A stretch of DNA of 64,000 nt from an uncultured Clostridia bacterium (GTDB lineage: Bacteria; Bacillota; Clostridia; Lachnospirales; Lachnospiraceae): the NCBI GenBank assembly GCA_937896665.1, contig CALBNS010000040.1:1-64000 (forward strand), read 5' to 3'. Position numbers and translations under genes: made by a program. The notes below the pieces were generated by a model, which worked only from the letters and a program-made list of their open reading frames with translations, made no database searches and had not been told where the DNA came from. This document shows, piece after piece, positions 53,789-62,108 of the stretch. Numbering within the stretch: the stretch's first letter is position 1; the number at the start of each line of letters is the position of its first letter.

Positions 53789-54850
53789 CTAATTTGATAA
53801 TTTAATATCACCACGATTCACTGTGATGGTATAACCGATGTCATTCATCTGCCGCCGAAGTTTTTCTAAGCTTTGGGCAGATTCTTCCTTGCTGTATAAT
53901 TTGTTGTCATATAGCTCATATTTTTTACGCTCACTCGCAGGTGATAAGTTTGGCATGACTACATTTCCCCCTGCCAAAATTCCTTTTTCCCTGCCATGTG
54001 GATGGATTGATCCCAACGCTGTAGTTGCCGGTAATAATATATTTGGTTTAATTAACCGGATAAGCGACAGTAGGAATAGAGTCAGTTCCAGGGAATCATT
54101 CCTGAAATCTTTAAATGGAGTGGCATGATGTGGAATAAAAGGCCCGATACCACACATCTGCGGCTGGAATTCTTCGATAAATTTTAAATCTTTTGCCAAT
54201 GTACTAACAGATTGATACGGTGAACCAACCATGAAACCACAGCCGGTCTGATAGCCCATTTCTTTTAAATGATGCAGACAGCACATCCGGTTTTCAAAAG
54301 ACATCTGTTGGGGATGAAGTTTCTTATAATGTACCTTGTCGGCGGTCTCGTGGCGCAGCAGATAACGGTCTGCACCTGCATCAAAGAGTGCGAGATAGCT
54401 TTCCTTGCTTCGTTCTCCTAATGAAAGTGTAACTGCACAATCTGGAAACTGCTGCTTTATATTCTGAATGATATCGCACAATACAGTGTCTGAGTAAAAC
54501 GCATCTTCACCGCCTTGTAGGACAAAGGTGCGAAACCCAAGGGAATACCCTTCCACACAGCATTGCATAATCTGTTCTTTGTTCAGACGGTATCTGTCGC
54601 AGCACTGATTGCTGCGCCGTATGCCGCAGTAAAGGCAGTCGTTTTTGCAATAATTGGAGATTTCAATTAGTCCACGGATATAGATTTCATTCCCGTATAT
54701 TTCCTTGCGTACTTTGTCGGCTTTCTGAGCGGCATATTCTGCAAGAGAATTGTCATAATACTGCAACAGGAATTTATATTCATCCTCTGTTAAATGATGA
54801 TATTTTTCTAGCTTGTCAATCATAGTTATCTGCTCATTTATCATAGTCAA
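53789..54850 (-). CDS. hydE: [FeFe]-hydrogenase maturase HydE
   Basis: A 353-residue radical SAM enzyme working on the diiron precursor of the H-cluster. The cluster motif is CKNDCLYC, followed by GIRRSNQ, and GFRTFVLQGGED is the family-typical SAM-binding region. The likely start is TTG 54850, since AAAAGGAT lies 5-6 bases upstream; the ATG two codons later (54844) is the alternative. First gene of the operon, with a near-consensus promoter divergent from spo0A. Confidence 0.95.
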   Translation of the reverse strand: MTMINEQITMIDKLEKYHHLTEDEYKFLLQYYDNSLAEYAAQKADKVRKEIYGNEIYIRGLIEISNYCKNDCLYCGIRRSNQCCDRYRLNKEQIMQCCVEGYSLGFRTFVLQGGEDAFYSDTVLCDIIQNIKQQFPDCAVTLSLGERSKESYLALFDAGADRYLLRHETADKVHYKKLHPQQMSFENRMCCLHHLKEMGYQTGCGFMVGSPYQSVSTLAKDLKFIEEFQPQMCGIGPFIPHHATPFKDFRNDSLELTLFLLSLIRLIKPNILLPATTALGSIHPHGREKGILAGGNVVMPNLSPASERKKYELYDNKLYSKEESAQSLEKLRRQMNDIGYTITVNRGDIKLSN

Positions 54851-54883
54851 AATGTATCCTTTTCGTAAAAACTATATGAGAAA

Positions 54884-54912
54884 ATCTTAACAAATTTCAA
54901 AGAAGGTGTCAA
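54884..54912 (-). promoter_or_regulatory. Promoter of the hydEGF operon
   Basis: On the minus strand TTGACA (54912-54907), 17 bases, TAAGAT (54889-54884), 33 bases before the TTG start. Confidence 0.75.
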
Positions 54913-54923
54913 TGACAGCACGA

Positions 54924-54963
54924 TGCGACAAATTAGGAAAAATGAGGGTAAATTCTTGTCGAA
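54924..54963. promoter_or_regulatory. Candidate 0A boxes upstream of spo0A
   Basis: TTGTCGAA (54956-54963) is an exact match to the Spo0A-binding core, and TTGTCGCA on the minus strand (54931-54924) is a one-base variant. They lie 20-60 bases upstream of the spo0A -35 box and next to the hydE -35 box. Self-regulation of spo0A is known in Bacillus and clostridia. Confidence 0.55.
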
Positions 54964-54982
54964 ATATTGTGGCGAGATTTGC

Positions 54983-55011
54983 TTGCACAACAAAATATGG
55001 AAAGATATAAT
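54983..55011 (+). promoter_or_regulatory. Sigma-A promoter of spo0A
   Basis: TTGCAC (54983-54988), 17 bases, TATAAT (55006-55011). I found no convincing sigma-H promoter. Confidence 0.75.
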
Positions 55012-55049
55012 TATTTTGTGGTTGTCAAAGTAAGGAGCCGGGAGGAAAA

Positions 55050-55841
55050 ATGAGGCGATTGAATGTGGCTATTGCAGATGATAATGATAGGATTTTGGAA
55101 CTTCTGGGAGAAATGATAGATAATGACAGTGAACTTTCCCTTGTCGGAAAAGCAAATAATGGGGAAGATGTATATCAGATCATCAAAAATCAGGAACCAG
55201 ATGTTGTATTATTGGATTTGATTATGCCGAAAATGGACGGTCTCAGTGTAATGGAGCGTGTCAATGAAGATAAGAATTTGAAAAAATATCCGAATTTTAT
55301 TGTCATTACGGCAGTGGGGCAGGAGAGAATTACAGAAGATGCCTTTAAGAAGGGTGCAAATTACTACATCATGAAGCCGTTTAATAACGAGGTAGTACTT
55401 CAGCGGATAAAAAATATGAATTACAATACACAGGAATCTAAGACTGTAATTGCGCAAAGTGTCAGTTTTAGTAAAAACACACCAGAAGAAAGTTTGGAAA
55501 ACCGTGTGACAAATATGATTCATGAAATAGGAATACCGGCGCATATCAAAGGCTATCATTATCTGAGAGAAGCCATTATGATGGCCATTGAAGATATGGA
55601 TGTCCTGAATGCAATTACGAAGATACTATATCCAACAGTAGCTAAGAAACATCAGACGACCTCAAGCCGGGTGGAGAGAGCAATACGCCATGCAATTGAA
55701 GTTGCATGGAGCAGAGGAAAAATTGATACATTAGATGCGTTGTTTGGTTATACCGTCAGCAATGGGAAAGGAAAACCGACAAATTCAGAATTTATTGCAT
55801 TAGTTGCAGATACAATCAGATTAGAGCAGAAAAACAGATAA
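55050..55841 (+). CDS. spo0A: Sporulation master regulator Spo0A
   Basis: A 263-residue response regulator. The receiver domain (1-120) has the acidic pair Asp10-Asp11 and phosphoacceptor Asp56 in VVLLDLIMP; the C-terminal Spo0A DNA-binding domain has TTSSRVERAIRHAIEVAW-type helices near 205-222. Phosphorylated Spo0A commits the cell to sporulation. GGGAGG precedes the ATG. Normally linked to spoIVB in clostridia, it is here displaced by the hydrogenase region but is intact. Confidence 0.97.
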   Translation: MRRLNVAIADDNDRILELLGEMIDNDSELSLVGKANNGEDVYQIIKNQEPDVVLLDLIMPKMDGLSVMERVNEDKNLKKYPNFIVITAVGQERITEDAFKKGANYYIMKPFNNEVVLQRIKNMNYNTQESKTVIAQSVSFSKNTPEESLENRVTNMIHEIGIPAHIKGYHYLREAIMMAIEDMDVLNAITKILYPTVAKKHQTTSSRVERAIRHAIEVAWSRGKIDTLDALFGYTVSNGKGKPTNSEFIALVADTIRLEQKNR

Positions 55842-55846
55842 AAACT

Positions 55847-55875
55847 TGACCGAAAGCCTTCTGATTAGTATAATA
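55847..55875 (+). promoter_or_regulatory. Promoter of glgA
   Basis: TTGACC (55847-55852), 17 bases, TATAAT (55870-55875), starting only 5 bases after the spo0A stop codon. Confidence 0.8.
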
Positions 55876-55918
55876 AAAGTTATAATATATCGTTATACAA
55901 TTTAGTGGAGGAGAGCTT

Positions 55919-57358
55919 ATGAAAAGAGTATTATTTGCAGCTTCGGAATCGGTACCTTTTATAAAAACCGGAGGATTAGCAGACGTAGTTGGTTCATTGC
56001 CTAAGAACTTTGACAAGGAGGAATTTGATGTAAGAGTTATACTTCCTAAGTATTCTTGCATGAAACCAGAATGGAAAGAAAAGTTGCAGTACAGAACCAA
56101 TTACTATATGGACTTCAATTGGAAGAGCCGTTATGTAGGTGTAGAAGAAGTAGAAGTGGACGGAATTACATTTTACTTTATCGATAATGAAGAATACTTT
56201 AACGGTTTCAAACCATACAGTACAGATGGTCTCTGGGATATTGAAAAGTTTGCCTTTTTCTCAAGAGCAGTATTAAGTACATTGCCATTAATTGATTTCA
56301 GACCTGACATTATTCATTGCCATGACTGGCAGACCGGTTTAATCCCTGTATATTTGGATAACTTCCGTTATGGTGGCGAGTTCTATAGAGGTATTAAGAC
56401 TGTTATGACCATTCACAATCTGAAATTCCAAGGTGTATGGGGCACAAAAGCTGTGAAGGCAATTACAGGTCTTCCAGATTATTACTTCGTTCCGGATAAG
56501 ATGGAAGCATACAAAGATGCGAACCTTTTAAAAGGCGGTGTCGTATATGCAGACAGAGTTACAACCGTAAGTAATACATATGCAGAAGAGATTAAGATGC
56601 CATTTTATGGGGAGCGTCTTGACGGTCTTATGAATGCGAGAAGCAACTGTCTGTCAGGTATTGTGAATGGTATTGATTATAATGAGTACAATCCGGAGAC
56701 AGATATGTGGCTTGGCGCAAGATACAACGTTGAGAACTTCCGTAAAGAAAAGGTGAAGAATAAAATGTATCTTCAGGAAGAACTCGGACTTGTAAAAGAT
56801 CCTAAGATTATGATGATTGGTATCGTATCAAGACTGACAGACCAGAAAGGTTTTGACTTAATAGCGCATGTAATGGACGAGCTTTGTCAGGATGAGATTC
56901 AGTTAGTAGTACTTGGAACGGGCGATGAAAAGTATGAAAACATGTTCAGACACTTTGCATGGAAATATCCGGGAAAAGTATCTACAAATATTTATTATTC
57001 AGATCCAATGTCTCATAAGATTTATGGTTCATGTGATGCCTTCTTGATGCCGTCATTATTCGAACCATGTGGATTAAGCCAGTTGATGAGCTTACGTTTT
57101 GGAACAGTTCCAATTGTTCGTGAGACAGGCGGTCTGAAAGATACAGTTGAAGCATATAACGAATTTGAAAAGACAGGAACAGGATTCAGTTTCAAAAATT
57201 ACAATGCACATGAGATGCTTAATACAGTCAGATATGCAGAACGTATTTTCTATGATAAGAAGCGGGATTGGAACAAGATTGTTGAGCGTGCAATGGAAAA
57301 AGATTTCTCATGGGGAACATCTGCAAAACAGTATGCGGACTTATACAATAGTTTATAA
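55919..57358 (+). CDS. glgA: Glycogen synthase
   Basis: A 479-residue GT5 glycosyltransferase that extends glycogen from ADP-glucose. The N-terminal ADP-glucose-binding KTGGLADVVG (18-27), HCHDWQTGLIP, and the C-terminal FEPCGLSQLMSLRFGT (near 380) are diagnostic. Its own promoter lies between it and spo0A. The other glycogen genes (glgB, glgC, glgD, glgP) are not in the window. Confidence 0.96.
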   Translation: MKRVLFAASESVPFIKTGGLADVVGSLPKNFDKEEFDVRVILPKYSCMKPEWKEKLQYRTNYYMDFNWKSRYVGVEEVEVDGITFYFIDNEEYFNGFKPYSTDGLWDIEKFAFFSRAVLSTLPLIDFRPDIIHCHDWQTGLIPVYLDNFRYGGEFYRGIKTVMTIHNLKFQGVWGTKAVKAITGLPDYYFVPDKMEAYKDANLLKGGVVYADRVTTVSNTYAEEIKMPFYGERLDGLMNARSNCLSGIVNGIDYNEYNPETDMWLGARYNVENFRKEKVKNKMYLQEELGLVKDPKIMMIGIVSRLTDQKGFDLIAHVMDELCQDEIQLVVLGTGDEKYENMFRHFAWKYPGKVSTNIYYSDPMSHKIYGSCDAFLMPSLFEPCGLSQLMSLRFGTVPIVRETGGLKDTVEAYNEFEKTGTGFSFKNYNAHEMLNTVRYAERIFYDKKRDWNKIVERAMEKDFSWGTSAKQYADLYNSL

Positions 57359-57367
57359 AAAGCTGTG

Positions 57368-57396
57368 TTTACTAAAAAAGAATTATATAGTATAAT
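57368..57396 (+). promoter_or_regulatory. Promoter of the 41-residue membrane protein gene
   Basis: TTTACT (57368-57373), 17 bases, TATAAT (57391-57396). A small hairpin TTCCCT/AGGGAA follows in the leader. Confidence 0.6.
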
Positions 57397-57443
57397 GTTC
57401 CCTGAATGAGGGAAAGAATACTATTATTAGTGGAGGTTCATAT

Positions 57444-57569
57444 ATGGGATTTTTAGCAGCTTTGATACAGACATTATTCAAGATGGTGGTAATCGGCGCA
57501 GCGGCGTTCGGCGGAATCCGGCTTGGCAGATATCTGCGTAAGAGAAAAGATGAAAAAGTAGAGCAATAA
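57444..57569 (+). CDS. Small single-span membrane protein, 41 residues
   Basis: A frame of 41 residues with an ideal GGAGG site, its own promoter and its own terminator, so it is probably a real gene. An N-terminal hydrophobic helix (about 3-27, with LIQTLFKMVVIGAAAFGG) is followed by a short basic and then charged tail (RYLRKRKDEKVEQ), giving a positive-inside anchor with the tail in the cytoplasm. I do not recognise the family. It could regulate a membrane complex or be a stress peptide; the Lys/Arg-rich amphipathic form would also fit a type I toxin, but no antisense RNA is apparent. Confidence 0.7.
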   Translation: MGFLAALIQTLFKMVVIGAAAFGGIRLGRYLRKRKDEKVEQ

Positions 57570-57570
57570 A

Positions 57571-57616
57571 GAATAAGCCGTTGTAAGAGGAAGACTTTTG
57601 CAACGGCTTATTCTTT
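57571..57616 (+). terminator. Terminator after the small membrane protein
   Basis: Perfect 13-bp stem GAATAAGCCGTTG (57571-57583) and CAACGGCTTATTC (57601-57613), 17-base loop, then TTTT. Confidence 0.85.
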
Positions 57617-57631
57617 TCTGTTGTGGATAGA

Positions 57632-57660
57632 TTGACAAAAAATAGAAATCTAATTATAAT
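57632..57660 (+). promoter_or_regulatory. Consensus promoter of alaS
   Basis: TTGACA (57632-57637), 17 bases, TATAAT (57655-57660): a perfect sigma-A consensus. The leader is about 30 bases, too short for a T-box. Confidence 0.9.
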
Positions 57661-57697
57661 GAATTACTAGTGAAATCAGACGTTTAGGAGGAAGAAG

Positions 57698-60334
57698 ATG
57701 AAACAATACGGAGTAAACGAACTGCGAAAAATGTTCTTAGAGTTTTTCGAAAGCAAAGGACATCTTGCAATGAAGAGCTTTTCGCTGGTTCCACATAATG
57801 ATAAAAGCTTATTATTGATTAATTCAGGTATGGCACCATTGAAGCCATATTTCACAGGTGCAGAGATTCCACCGAGAAGACGTGTTACAACATGTCAGAA
57901 GTGTATCCGTACAGGTGATATTGAGAATGTTGGTAAGACAGCTCGTCACGGTACATTCTTTGAGATGCTTGGAAATTTCTCATTTGGCGATTATTTTAAA
58001 AGAGAAGCTATTGCATGGTCATGGGAATTCTTAACAGAGGTAGTGGGGTTAGACCCGGAAAGGTTATATCCTTCTGTTTATGTAGATGATCAGGAAGCAT
58101 TTGACATCTGGAATAAAGAGATGGGAATTGCACCAGAAAGAATTTTCAAATTTGGAAAGGCAGATAACTTCTGGGAGCATGGTTCAGGTCCTTGTGGTCC
58201 GTGTTCTGAGATTTATTATGACCGTGGAGAGAAATATGGATGTGGTAAGCCGGATTGTACAGTAGGTTGTGACTGTGACCGTTATATGGAAATTTGGAAC
58301 AACGTATTTACACAGTTTGACAATGACGGCAATGGCAATTATGAAGAATTAGAGCAGAAAAATATTGATACAGGTATGGGCCTTGAAAGACTTGCATCTG
58401 TAGTACAGGACGTAGATTCTATTTTTGACGTAGATACAATTAAAGCACTTCGCGATAAAGTATGTGAATTTGCAGATGTAACATATAAGACAGATGAGAA
58501 TAAAGACGTTTCTATTCGTCTGATTACAGACCATATCCGTTCTGCAACATTCTTGATTTCGGACGGTGTTATGCCTACAAACGAAGGAAGAGGATATGTA
58601 CTTCGTCGTTTGATTAGACGTGCTGCACGTCACGGACGCCTTCTTGGAATTGAAGGAAAATTTCTTGCAAAATTAAGTGAGACTGTAATTGAAGGGTCAA
58701 AAGATGGATATCCGGAATTAGATGAAAAGAAAGAATTTATCTTTAAGGTATTAACACAGGAGGAAGATAAGTTCAATAAGACGATTGACCAGGGACTTAG
58801 TATTTTATCTTCTATGCAGGAAGAGATGAAAGTGGCAGGTGAGACTGCGCTTTCTGGAGAAAATGCATTTAAGTTATATGACACATACGGATTCCCACTT
58901 GATTTAACAAAAGAAATTTTAGAGGAAGCCGGATATAGCATTGACGAGGAAGGTTTCAAAGCAGCAATGGAAGAACAGAGAGTCAAAGCACGTAATGCCC
59001 GTGAAGTGACAAATTATATGGGAGCAGATGCAACGGTTTATGATGAGATTGATGCTTCTGTAACCACAACTTTTGTTGGATATGATCATCTGGTATATGA
59101 TTCAAAAATCAGTGTACTTACAACAGATAAAGAAATCGTAGAAGCAATTTCTGATGGAGAAAATGGAACTATCTTTGTGGATGAGACACCATTCTATGCT
59201 ACGATGGGTGGTCAGGAAGGCGATAAAGGTATTATTAAGACGGCAGATGCAGAGTTTGTTGTAACAGATACTATTAAGCTTTTAGGCGGAAAAGTCGGTC
59301 ATGTAGGTAAAGTGACAAAGGGTATGTTCAAATGTGGCGACATCGTTATTCTGGAAGTAGAAGAAGCAGGAAGAGCAAATACATGTAAGAATCACAGTGC
59401 CACTCATTTATTGCAGAAAGCATTAAAGACGGTATTGGGAACACATGTAGAGCAGAAAGGTTCACTCGTAACTCCGGATAGACTCCGTTTTGACTTTGCC
59501 CACTTCTCAGCCATGACAGCAGAAGAAATTGAAAAAGTGGAAGCAATTGTGAATGCTGAGATTGCAAAGAATACTCCTGTTATAACAGAAGTTATGAATA
59601 TTGAAGCAGCAAAAGCAACAGGTGCAATGGCATTATTCGGCGAAAAATACGAAGAAGATGTACGTGTTGTATCAATGGGAGATTTCTCGAAAGAACTTTG
59701 TGGTGGTACACATGTAAGCAATACAGGTAATATCACAACATTCAAGATTGTTTCAGAAGCGGGCGTTGCAGCAGGTGTGCGTCGTATTGAGGCTCTCACA
59801 GGTGAAGGTGTATTTGTATACTACAAAAATGTGGAAAAAACATTGGCGGAGGCAGCAAAGGCAGCAAAATCTACACCTGCAAACTTAGTAGAAAAGATTG
59901 AACATATGCTGGCAGATATGAAAGCATTACAGAGTGAAATTGATTCGCTTAAGAGCAAGGCTGCAAAGGATGCTTTGGGTAATGTTATGGATCAGGTGAC
60001 AGAAGTGAATGGTGTCAAACTTCTTGCAACAGCAGTAGAAGGTGTCGATATGAACGGACTTCGTGACCTCGGAGACCAGTTAAAAGAAAAATTAGTAGAA
60101 GGTGTTGTAGTAATCGCATCCTCTGTAGACGGTAAAGTGAACTTAATTGCGATGGCAACAGAAGATGCTATGAAGAAAGGTGCACATGCCGGAAACTTAA
60201 TTAAAGGAATTGCGGCACTTGTTGGCGGCGGCGGTGGTGGACGTCCGAATATGGCTCAAGCCGGCGGAAAGAATCCGGCAGGGATAAAAGATGCAATTGC
60301 AAAGGTAAAAGAGGTACTTGCGGAACAGGTTTAA
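57698..60334 (+). CDS. alaS: Alanyl-tRNA synthetase
   Basis: An 878-residue class II synthetase. The N-terminal aminoacylation domain has RRRVTTCQKCIRTGDIENVG and HGTFFEMLGNFSFGDYFK; the editing domain has HSATHLLQKAL and CGGTHVSNTGNI, whose His and Cys bind zinc; a C-terminal coiled coil and C-Ala domain end in GGGGGGRPNMAQAGG. GGAGGAAG precedes the ATG. Monocistronic between two promoters. Confidence 0.98.
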   Translation: MKQYGVNELRKMFLEFFESKGHLAMKSFSLVPHNDKSLLLINSGMAPLKPYFTGAEIPPRRRVTTCQKCIRTGDIENVGKTARHGTFFEMLGNFSFGDYFKREAIAWSWEFLTEVVGLDPERLYPSVYVDDQEAFDIWNKEMGIAPERIFKFGKADNFWEHGSGPCGPCSEIYYDRGEKYGCGKPDCTVGCDCDRYMEIWNNVFTQFDNDGNGNYEELEQKNIDTGMGLERLASVVQDVDSIFDVDTIKALRDKVCEFADVTYKTDENKDVSIRLITDHIRSATFLISDGVMPTNEGRGYVLRRLIRRAARHGRLLGIEGKFLAKLSETVIEGSKDGYPELDEKKEFIFKVLTQEEDKFNKTIDQGLSILSSMQEEMKVAGETALSGENAFKLYDTYGFPLDLTKEILEEAGYSIDEEGFKAAMEEQRVKARNAREVTNYMGADATVYDEIDASVTTTFVGYDHLVYDSKISVLTTDKEIVEAISDGENGTIFVDETPFYATMGGQEGDKGIIKTADAEFVVTDTIKLLGGKVGHVGKVTKGMFKCGDIVILEVEEAGRANTCKNHSATHLLQKALKTVLGTHVEQKGSLVTPDRLRFDFAHFSAMTAEEIEKVEAIVNAEIAKNTPVITEVMNIEAAKATGAMALFGEKYEEDVRVVSMGDFSKELCGGTHVSNTGNITTFKIVSEAGVAAGVRRIEALTGEGVFVYYKNVEKTLAEAAKAAKSTPANLVEKIEHMLADMKALQSEIDSLKSKAAKDALGNVMDQVTEVNGVKLLATAVEGVDMNGLRDLGDQLKEKLVEGVVVIASSVDGKVNLIAMATEDAMKKGAHAGNLIKGIAALVGGGGGGRPNMAQAGGKNPAGIKDAIAKVKEVLAEQV

Positions 60335-60361
60335 ATAAAAGAAAAATTCCAGAGAAAACAG

Positions 60362-60389
60362 TTGACGAATGGAAAAAATATGATATAAT
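60362..60389 (+). promoter_or_regulatory. Promoter of rpsU
   Basis: TTGACG (60362-60367), 16 bases, extended TGA and TATAAT (60384-60389), leaving a leader of about 75 bases with two G-rich ribosome-site-like stretches. Confidence 0.8.
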
Positions 60390-60469
60390 AACTTACAGTG
60401 CAATAAAAAATACCCGAACAGTCGTATGATGCACAATATAGGACTGGAGGGGAGGTTAGGTGTGAGACT

Positions 60470-60646
60470 ATGTCAAATGTAATCGTAAAAGAAAATGAGA
60501 CGTTAGATAGCGCTTTACGCAGATTCAAAAGAAACTGTGCAAAAGCTGGTATTCAACAAGAAATTCGTAAAAGAGAACATTACGAAAAACCAAGCGTAAG
60601 ACGTAAAAAGAAATCTGAAGCTGCTAGAAAACGTAAATTTAACTAA
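60470..60646 (+). CDS. rpsU: 30S ribosomal protein S21
   Basis: A 58-residue highly basic protein of the small subunit, required for mRNA start selection in many bacteria. The sequence SNVIVKENETLDSALRRFKR and the basic tail RRKKKSEAARKRKFN are unmistakable. AGGTG lies about 7 bases before the ATG. It has its own promoter and terminator. Confidence 0.97.
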   Translation: MSNVIVKENETLDSALRRFKRNCAKAGIQQEIRKREHYEKPSVRRKKKSEAARKRKFN

Positions 60647-60672
60647 TATGTTAATTAATATGTGCAAAACTG

Positions 60673-60699
60673 GGGAAGTGTTTAGACACTTCCCTTTTT
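60673..60699 (+). terminator. Terminator after rpsU
   Basis: Perfect 9-bp stem GGGAAGTGT (60673-60681) and ACACTTCCC (60686-60694), 4-base loop, followed by five T residues. Confidence 0.9.
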
Positions 60700-60818
60700 A
60701 ATGCTTTGGGAAAGTTAATGATTGCCATGGATATCCAAAGGTGCTGCCAAGAAAAGACATAAAAGGTACACCTATTGTTTATAATAGTAATAGACGAAAA
60801 ATGTGAAAAGGAAATTAT

Positions 60819-62024
60819 ATGAAACGGCTTTTTACAATTTTATTTGCATTTCTGCTAAGTATTTCGAGTACGACAGAGATTTCAGCGAAAGAATTAGTGT
60901 TGTTAGAGACGGAAACAGAAGCAACTACATCAGAGTCACAGGCAGGTGTCGAATTGTCTGCTCCGTCAGCTCTTTTGATGGAAGTATCCACAGGACAGAT
61001 TATTTATGAGAAGAACTCGAATGAAAAACTCCCTCCGGCAAGCGTCACTAAGGTTATGACGCTGCTTCTGATTTTTGAAGCACTCGGGGAAGGAAAAATA
61101 AAGCTTGAGGATACAGTTACAGTTTCTGAGTATGCAGCTTCTATGGGTGGTTCCCAGGTATTTTTAGAACCGGGGGAGACACAGACTGTAGATACGATGA
61201 TAAAATGCATTGCAGTGGCTTCGGCGAATGATGCATGTGTTGCAATGGCAGAATACATATCAGGAACTGAAGAGGAATTTGTGAAGCAGATGAATGAACG
61301 TGCGAAGGGGCTTGGTATGACGGATACAACTTTTCATAACTGCAATGGACTTGATGTCGACGGACATGTGACAACAGCCAGAGATATTGCACTTATGTCG
61401 AGGGAATTAATTAGTAAATATCCCAAAATACATGATTATTGTATGATTTGGATGGAAAACATTGCGCATACAACAAGAAAAGGAACGTCAGAATTTGGTC
61501 TGACTAATACGAATAAATTGGTTCGTCATTATCAATATGCAACTGGATTAAAAACAGGATCCACAAGCAAGGCAAAATTCTGCATTTCGGCAACAGCGAA
61601 AAAAGATGATTTGGAGTTAATTGCCGTGATTATGGCTGCCCCAGATTCCAAGACGCGTACAAAAGATGCAACATCTCTGTTGAATTATGGATTTTCAAAA
61701 TGTGCGAAATATAAAGATACAGAACCGATGAATTTGAAACCAATAAAAGTAAAGGGCGGTGTTGAAAAAGAGGTGCCACTGACAACAGAAGGAGAATTTC
61801 AGTATGTGGACACAACAGGTGCAAATCTTGCACAGATTGAACGGAGTATTCAGATGGATAAAGAACTGAAAGCACCTGTTAAGAAAGGTGCAAAAGTAGG
61901 TGCAGTTAGCTATATGCTTGATGGAAAGGAGATTGGAAAAATTAATATTATTGTGGCAGAAAGTGTTGAAAAGATGGATTTTAAACATGGCTTTCAGGAA
62001 GCAATTAGAAGCTTTCTATTGTAA
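60819..62024 (+). CDS. D-alanyl-D-alanine carboxypeptidase (DacF-like)
   Basis: A 401-residue penicillin-binding protein that trims the terminal D-Ala of peptidoglycan stems. A signal peptide (1-23, ending ISA) is followed by the S11 peptidase domain: SVTK (Ser75 and Lys78), SAND near 132 and KTG near 247, then a C-terminal PBP5-like beta domain and a hydrophobic/amphipathic end that may anchor it to the membrane. It could be DacF (forespore) or DacA/DacB; sequence alone does not decide. AAAGGA precedes the ATG. Confidence 0.94.
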   Translation: MKRLFTILFAFLLSISSTTEISAKELVLLETETEATTSESQAGVELSAPSALLMEVSTGQIIYEKNSNEKLPPASVTKVMTLLLIFEALGEGKIKLEDTVTVSEYAASMGGSQVFLEPGETQTVDTMIKCIAVASANDACVAMAEYISGTEEEFVKQMNERAKGLGMTDTTFHNCNGLDVDGHVTTARDIALMSRELISKYPKIHDYCMIWMENIAHTTRKGTSEFGLTNTNKLVRHYQYATGLKTGSTSKAKFCISATAKKDDLELIAVIMAAPDSKTRTKDATSLLNYGFSKCAKYKDTEPMNLKPIKVKGGVEKEVPLTTEGEFQYVDTTGANLAQIERSIQMDKELKAPVKKGAKVGAVSYMLDGKEIGKINIIVAESVEKMDFKHGFQEAIRSFLL

Positions 62025-62047
62025 AATGGAAGAAATAATTATATAAT
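62019..62047 (+). promoter_or_regulatory. Promoter overlapping the end of the carboxypeptidase gene
   Basis: TTGTAA (62019-62024) contains the stop codon of the upstream gene; after 17 bases comes TATAAT (62042-62047). It would drive the phosphoesterase and scpAB genes. Confidence 0.65.
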
Positions 62048-62108
62048 GCTAAAGAATTGTGCAAAAGTACAAAAGATACTGAAATGAAAGAGCGTGGAGT
62101 AGAAATAT

